Part shown: piece after piece, positions 57,405 to 64,000 of the stretch
How positions within the stretch are numbered: the stretch's first letter is position 1
How the letters are laid out: the number at the start of each line of letters is the position of its first letter
Assembly (NCBI GenBank): GCA_035578175.1
Contig: JAQMRL010000001.1
Coordinates: 57,001,553-57,065,552 of the forward strand
DNA length: 64,000 bases
Direction of reading: 5' to 3'
From: Catonia carolina
Lineage: Eukaryota; Arthropoda; Insecta; Hemiptera; Achilidae
The notes under the pieces: generated by a model
What the model was told of the DNA's origin: nothing
What the model saw: only the letters and a program-made list of their open reading frames with translations
Database searches by the model: none
Program-made: the position numbers and the translations under genes

Positions 57405-60400
57405 TTCTATTAAAAATAAAATTTATTGCAACATGGCTTCTCTACTTTTGGCAAATTTTGGATTGCCTAACCGAGAAATTATTATGTATCCAGGATGCCC
57501 AAGAATCAGATGTTTTTGATATTTTTCAAGCGGAAAGAAAATCCGGATTGAGATTTTTAGATGTATTAATGTTTAAAGTTGAATGCATTATTAAATTATC
57601 AGAATTTCTTCTGAAAACTTATTTTCATAATAGCTTTATTAGGTAGTTATTTATGATAATGAAGGTTGTTGCAAGAATGGGCAAAATAACTTAAAAGAGT
57701 GAGAAAAAAGGATTACTGTTGAATTGATGTCTGTATAAATACAGAAAAGTAATTATTTATGAAATGATCCATTAGCCTATGTATATTCCATTTACGCTTA
57801 GTTCTGTAATGTACGAATATTAAATGTGACTAATTTATAGTAGGGCTATTCATTATTTTATACCACAAACTAGGAAAATTATGTTGATTGATGTGATGAA
57901 TGGGGAGGCGTAAAATGAAGCGAGATTTTCGGAAATTACATTTTATGAGGAGATTTAAATATAGGCCTCCCGAACCAAGAAGCTGCTTACTTACTTACTA
58001 ACGTCATTTAATCATTTATAGTAATTTTATTGAAAGTACACTATAAGTGTGGGGTAATGAGATGCAAACAAACTGAATGCAAATCGGTAAGGTGGTAAAA
58101 GCGTCGAGTTTGAAAAAGGACAAGGGAAGAAGGGCAAGGAGAACGTTACGCTTCTTTCAGTGAGTAGATATAACGGAGCTATTTAAATACCGTTTGCTTC
58201 TTTAGTGCTTTAAATTGCTGCATAAATTCTTCATAATGAAACTCCTCCGTTAATTTTTCAATTTACTTGTAATTCCGTAAAAGGAATTTTAAAACGTTTA
58301 ATTAGAATTCCGCTTCAAACGAAATTCGTAAAAAAATGTTATCTTATTAAGTGATATAACAAAACAATTACTGTTTAGTTAAAAAACGATTAGAACAACT
58401 AAACTTGGAATTCTTACAAAGAATTTATAATTCGTGTTTCACATTTCATGTTCTTAAAAATTTGATTTGGTGATTGAGAGAAGTCACTGATCGACTCAGC
58501 CGTTTAAAGAAGCAAACAAAGAACTCGTAGATAAAATGCAATGCACAATATTAGTATTGTGCACAATTTTGGTACATTTTTGTTTTATAAAATAAACCAA
58601 AAATAATTGATTGATCTATTCACATAATTTTTTGTAGCTTTAATTTACATCTATAGTGTCTATATTAGTCTGTATAGGGCGAATGGAAAGGATGTTGCAT
58701 TTTTACATACAAATAACTTTCGTTGAAAAGTTTGAAAGGAGATTCCTGAAGTTGTTACTTTTTATAATTATGATTTTTTTATTTGGAGAGGGAGGATGGT
58801 GAAAATTTATTAATCCATAACAGTGGAAACGCTCTTGAAGTGTTAGACTCTCATTACAGATTGCCGACAAAACCACCAAGCCGAACACCCAGTTGAAAAA
58901 ACCAGGCAGCGAAGGAAGTTCAGCTGAACACTACAGACCTTAATGAGCTATTTTATAATTATTTTAAGATGAAGTGTAATATTTTAATAAAAAATAGCTG
59001 CAGGTTTTATTTCCGTGTTTTAACGAAATAAATAATTAGTAAAAAATAATTAATAACGCGAAAACTTTTGTGATTCTTGTTAGGCCGTATCTGTACCTAA
59101 ACATTTCGTTTATTTTAGTCACATAATCCCTAAAACCATATTAATAATGTTGCTGAAAATAAATAAATAATATATATGAATAATTATAAAGAAAACTGTG
59201 GTTCTTGTAAGTCCGTCTTTCAATAACTTTTAATATGTAGCCAAACGTAAATGGAAATACCTCGAATACTGACGAATTTAAAGACTAAAAGTATAAAAAA
59301 TAACTTTGAACATTACGAGGACACTTTTGTATATGTTCGACCGGTAAATTTTATTTTCTTTATTTTCCGATAATTACTTGGACTATTCAAAAAAATTAAT
59401 AATTGTACGTGACAGTAAAATCTTTTTAATTTACTGAAGTTCAGAAGTTCATATATATTACAGATTTTTGTTTGGTAATTGAAATGTATATATTTTATTC
59501 ATTAAATATGCCTCACTTATTCTTTTCTTACAATTTTATTCAGTAATTTTGTTATTCTGAAATTCCTTGCTAATTTAAGTAACTTTAAATTTCTTTCAGT
59601 AACAAAACATTTGAGATTTCACGTAAATGAAAATGAAGCAGACAGTAGAGATAGCCTACTTATAATATGTAACAGCAGATGGCACCACAGTCGAGTACTC
59701 ATATAAGTTGTAATAGCAGAGGCAGTAGTAATAGCACTCTACTATCCGATTATAATGGGGTGGTAGTAGAAGAGGCTTTCCCAGTGGAAATCTTCCATCC
59801 GGTTCATTTCCTGCCCTTTTCGTTCTTTAAGCATTCGATTCTACTGAACCACAATACAATCTTTCATCTTACTGTTTCTGCAGTGGAGTATGGTATCAGC
59901 GACTGATTGCCTATACTATTCCAAAGCTTATTTCCTGCTCCCGTCTGGTCACATTTTACTCCTCTCTCTCCCAACACAATACCTTTTTCACCGCACCAGC
60001 ACAGCAACAGACCAATCAGAATATTTTCCAGTGTGAAAGAGATTTTCTTTTTACTTTACTCTTCCACCTTTTAATAGGGTCTATTCAACATAAAACCCTG
60101 GAACAGACATGGATTTTTAAAAGAACTCTATTTTCTTAATCGAAAGAAATGACAAATAACAAATGCGTCAACTCTTCGTTATTTATTCTGCAATTGTTAG
60201 AATACTATTTTGCATTTTATAATGATGAATAGAAAGAGATATAAACTTAGACGAATTGTATCATTAGTTAAAATGACACTTAAAGGAACTTTAAATAACT
60301 TCTTTTAGCAAAAGAGTAAATAGAAAACTTAAAATATAATGCTGAGAAATTTTCATTTGTTTGAATCTGTAATTAGGTATTGCTAATGTTAAAGAATTTT

Positions 60401-60860
60401 ACACTGAAACAGTTCACAAAACAATAAATACACACTTTGTACAGGAAACTGTTCAACGATAAAATTGCAATCACTGTCAACAACTCACTTGCCACCCAAC
60501 TCACCTATCACCCAAATCTCCTAGGAGACAGGAAGCGCAATAAGTTGAGACTTGTAAGTTCACAAGAGACTGGCTGGGTGACTTGATCACACAAATTAAA
60601 ATAAACCAATGAATTAGAACACGACATGGCAAATACTCTTTGTGTCAAAATAATAGTAATATTTTATTTTAGTTAAACGCCGCTTAATGTAATAACATTA
60701 TATTTCACCTTTAAATCTTAATATCAATTCACCATCGATTTCCAGGACAAAAAAACCTTAGTCATAATTTTTAAAATATTGTTTTAATAATAGAAAATAA
60801 TCATTAGAGGATTTACAGCCCCAACTGTGTCTCATTTCCTAAGCACCACCTCTCTTTGTC
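57405..60860. other. No gene seen
   Basis: AT-rich, with GC-richer patches at 58060-58160, 58850-58930 and 59680-60010. Open frames there (61-93 codons) show no motif. Confidence 0.45.
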
Positions 60861-60863
60861 TTG

Positions 60864-61225
60864 TTAGTCATTATCAGAAAGCCGCCGCAAAGATATTGCC
60901 TCCTGCACTCCATTCAACCATATCACCTCCGGCCTACCCCTCCTTCTTCTACCGGCCGGCGACCACTCCCATACCCTCTTTGGGCACCTACCATCTTCCA
61001 TTTTCTGGAAATAACCAAACCATTTTAATTATTACCGAGATATGGTATTCATGATATTTCCTTAAATGTCATTCTTCTCCTAATTTTGCAATTTCGAATT
61101 TGATCGATGTGGGACACACCACAGTTCCACCTCCAAAAGTCCATCTCCATCACTTTTATGCGATCCTTCTGCCTATTAGTCAATACTCACACTTCCGCAC
61201 ACACTATTCAGGATTGACTCTTAAG
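60864..61225 (-). pseudogene. Non-LTR RT C-terminal remnant (third lineage)
   Basis: Minus strand from about 61210: VLTNRQKDRIKVMEMDFWR, NCGVSHIDQIRNCKIRRRM, a short frame-shifted stretch, then an open run of about 53 codons (61018-60867) reading QKMEDGRCPKRVWEWSPAG, RRRRGRPEVIWLNGVQEAI, SLRRLSDND and TAA. The W-R-----SR-D-IRN--IR--M block followed by V-RM-D-RLPK---W-P-GRRRRGRP--TW--GV block is typical of a common arthropod non-LTR RT C-terminus. The 75-codon plus-strand frame at 60827 is an antisense shadow. Confidence 0.8.
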
Positions 61226-61234
61226 AACATTTTT

Positions 61235-63485
61235 TTATCTATGCTAAAATAATTTACCCATAAATTTGTTGTACACCATTTTAGCATAGTAACGACAATT
61301 TTGTTTTTGTATTTTGATCTTGTCTATCTACGAGTATACGTGAATGTTTTTGAACTCAGTAATCTTTACATTTTTTTGTTTTAAAGCAGTCGCAAACCAG
61401 ATTACCATAATTATAAGCTAATAATCTTACAGTAATATTCATATCAGGTTGAAAACTATGTAGAGCAGTGTTTGCACAGTGCTAAATTAATAACTTTTTC
61501 GAATGCATACATATTGTATTATAAAATATGAAATATCCTCATCTTCAGTGAAAGGTTTGTTAATACACAAAATACATATATGATCAGATAAATTACAAAA
61601 ATTTAGTATTTGGCATTACGAAAAATGTATCGTTAATTTGTTAATTAGTGCAAGTTTTTTCAACGAAACGCAATCGCACGCGCTTTGTTTTGGGATTTAT
61701 ATATTAGGGATGTGTTTTAGTGTAGTTGTATTCTGTTAGCATTGAATTCTCAAACACGTATACACATTGACTATGTGTACAGTAGTATATTGTTTGTTTA
61801 AATTACTTCGTGTCACAAGGGAGATGGGTTACAGGTTACAGTTTCTCTTCACGTTCATACTGGTAACAACGCGGTGCAATCTACGTAATGTATAAATCAA
61901 TTTTCAGTCTGTCATTATGCATTACAATTTCATGACAAATGTTTCTCTCTTCAGAATCTATAGTACAATAGCGGAATATATGGCAGTGTTTCAATTACTT
62001 TTATTGATTACCATACGACTTATAAAATATGCAGATGAATTCCTTATAGCAGCAATATGTTGATTTTAATATATTCGAGTGATAAATATACGGATGTAAT
62101 ACTTGTAGTCTTAATTCAACTCTAAAAAAATAATTTTTGTATAGTAAAATTTGAAGATTAAGCGCGCTTAAAACTGTTTATGTGAAGGTTTTTTCAAACC
62201 GATCAATACTTCATTTCGTGTAAATAGACAGATTTGTGTCTGCACAGTTCAGGTATTTTTTGAAATGCTAATTTTTTTAACTAAGTTTGTATTTCTCAAT
62301 ATTCATTTCACAAACACTACAGTGAAGTTCTTTGGACTTGCACTAGAAAGAAGAATGATATAGAACCAACATACCCTACTTAAGAAATAAAAATATCTCT
62401 AAAAATAAAACACTATTATTTATATCTATAAATAATTTAGTAGCTCTGGTTTTTCTTGTAAATTGCCTTTTTTTAAGTATTCTTTGGTTTTCAAGTTAAT
62501 TATTTGTTAAGGTCATTAAAGTTTGAATCTGGTTAACAGTAGTTTAATTTTAAATAAGAAATCGCACCCGGTACCTTTTGATTAGTAGTCCAGTTCTTAG
62601 CCGACTGTACCATCAAAGTGTTACTCATATCAAACACGTTACTCTAATGAAAATCTTTTGCGACAAGATTAAAATGAATATACCAGACATGGTGAAGAGT
62701 AAATTATATTACTACTCATATTTATTTCCACAATTTCACAGTTTAATGAATTCTTCCACGAGGGTATGCCAAATTTGTTTTCAATAGATGAAATCATAAG
62801 TCAATTACCTTGTCCCTTATTTTATTTTAATAAAATATTATTCACAGTAAATGATTATAAGTTTTATTGAATTAATATATATTTTTATATTTACAGTCTT
62901 AGTTATTTCTTATCTTAGTTAATCAATTTTCCATTAAATGAATGATTATTGTTGTTGTTTACCTATGTTTGCCATTGAACAGCTATCAGATAATAACTAT
63001 TAATATAGAGTTTAATAATTTGTGTCTCTTTTCATAAGTTGAACATTATATGTACTATTACTTATTTGTACTTACTATTTACTACATACTTAATATTATT
63101 TTTTAAAACTGAATGAGGGACACCCGTTTGGTTCGCCATCTTGTCCCTCACTAAAAATAATTTTGTACAAAATCTATCTTATTCTTCTCTAGTCGCCTAG
63201 CAACTGAAATAAATAACTTTTTATTAAAATAATTTTGTCAATATGAAATAATTTTAAATAATTCTTAAATAATAATCAGCTGGAGATGTTTATCATTTTA
63301 ATAGACTCAAAAAATAAACGATTCCAGATGTTCAGTAAATTTGGTACATTACAAATATCCCCACAATTCAATTTTGAAAACAAAAAGAAATTTTTATGAT
63401 AATCTAAATTTTGAATTTGTTTGATAAATTTAATTCCAAAATGTTTTAAAAATCGTTACTAAGCGACCTTACAATTCTATTAACC
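61235..63485. other. No gene seen; possible tRNA-like scrap
   Basis: AT-rich. At about 62560-62620 the minus strand has TGGTACAGTCGGCTAAG and GGACTACTAATC, like the D arm and anticodon arm of a tRNA, then GGTACCGGGTGCGATTT where the B box would be. It does not fold as a tRNA and is probably a SINE or tRNA-derived scrap. Confidence 0.4.
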
Positions 63486-63514
63486 AAATAAACTATAAAC
63501 TATAAGCTATAAAC

Positions 63515-63602
63515 AAACTATAAACAAACTATAAACAAACCATAAACAAACTATAAACAAACTATAACCAAACTATAAACAAACTATAACCAAACTATAA
63601 CC
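63515..63602. repeat. 11-bp minisatellite
   Basis: Eight tandem units of AAACTATAAAC with C variants at the last positions (AAACTATAACC) and one AAACCATAAAC, preceded by degenerate units from about 63488. Every unit is 11 bp long; there are no spacers, so it is not CRISPR-like. Confidence 0.9.
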
Positions 63603-63734
63603 CAACATAATGTTCATCAAAAATTTTTTACACTTATTGTGATTAAACAAAAGATTAATAGAACAAAACTTAATAAACTGATAAATAGGAACTGTGAACT
63701 ACCAAATATACATACACATAAAATAAATAAAAGT

Positions 63735-64000
63735 TCAAATAAACATCGTACACACACAACAAACCTCATACATACATAACAAACCTCCACCTTCATCACG
63801 ACCGTCACTTTCTATACTATAGAGTATATTTTTAAATAGAATTTCAGATTCGATTCCTTCTGTTAATCCAGGTATTTGTTTAACTTTTACGGTACTTCTT
63901 TTTTCCTTGTTTTGTACATCACTTTTGGTTGAATGGCTGTTTCCTTTCCTTGTCATATCATAATTATAATTTGAACTACTGCTGGTGTTAATTTGTGCTG
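63735..64000 (-). CDS. Tentative partial exon at window edge
   Basis: An 88-codon open stretch on the minus strand entering from the window edge (the first Met is at 63956, but the frame is open upstream of it). Residues such as SSSNYNYD, TKSDVQNKEKRSTVKVKQ, GLTEGIESEILF and SIESDGRDEGGG are polar and charged, unlike the Phe/Ile/Tyr-rich chance frames elsewhere. Possible splice donors follow DEGG (AAG|GTGGAG with exon end at 63791, or GAG|GTTTGT at 63785). After them the translation turns Cys/Val-rich, as read-through into an intron would. I do not recognise the family. If real, most of this window would be an intron or downstream sequence of that gene. A chance frame of this length is entirely possible. 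Confidence 0.3.
   Translation of the reverse strand, partial: AQINTSSSSNYNYDMTRKGNSHSTKSDVQNKEKRSTVKVKQIPGLTEGIESEILFKNILYSIESDGRDEGGGLLCMYEVCCVCTMFI

Noticed and set aside
63488..63602. CRISPR-like array
   Set aside because: Units are 11 bp with no spacers; it is a minisatellite in eukaryotic DNA.

Overview
This window looks like AT-rich nuclear DNA of an arthropod, most likely an insect. The reasons are the very low density of open frames, a Jockey-clade LINE, tRNA-derived SINEs, decayed RTE-like and Jockey-like reverse transcriptases, a solo LTR and a piggyBac-type element. The species cannot be named from the sequence. No complete host gene, rRNA, functional tRNA or CRISPR was recognised. 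The window may be intergenic or lie inside a giant intron. One tentative coding stretch runs off the right edge on the minus strand (63735-64000).

Layout. 1-21 kb is mostly unique AT-rich DNA carrying old debris: two copies of an unclassified dispersed repeat (3.1-3.6 and 10.15-10.6 kb), four pieces of a tRNA-derived SINE (3.9, 9.5, 10.7, 14.7 kb), two Jockey-like ORF2 tails (7.7-8.1 and 14.15-14.27 kb) and RTE-like reverse transcriptase remnants (12.1-12.5 and 20.5-21.2 kb). At 21.2-25.84 kb lies the centrepiece, a full-length Jockey-like LINE on the minus strand with 5' UTR, intact ORF1, adjacent ORF2 with one frameshift and one nonsense codon, 3' UTR and poly(A). It is flanked by an 11-bp target-site duplication and inserted into the end of the RTE-like remnant at 20.7-21.2 kb. 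26.85-27.2 kb is a SINE-in-SINE insertion with a perfect 11-bp duplication. 29-34 kb holds RT remnants and more SINEs. 36.211-36.858 kb is a GC-rich solo LTR with TG..CA ends and an ATTG duplication.

39-52 kb adds three further RT remnants, two inverted copies of the dispersed repeat (45.36-46.08 kb) and an LTR-like promoter-bearing block (49.5-50.35 kb). 53.23-53.66 kb is a long foldback element. 55.56-56.24 kb is a LINE tail, followed at once by a 654-bp piggyBac-type non-autonomous element bounded by TTAA. 57.2 and 60.86-61.23 kb are more RT remnants. An 11-bp minisatellite sits at 63.5 kb.

The elements do not form a pathway. Together they give a relative timeline: RTE-like remnants are oldest, the Jockey-like copy and the second SINE family are younger. 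I found no convincing new gene system. The points worth following are the nested insertions, the dispersed repeat that repeatedly carries a TG microsatellite at one place, the foldback element and the unresolved LTR-like block.
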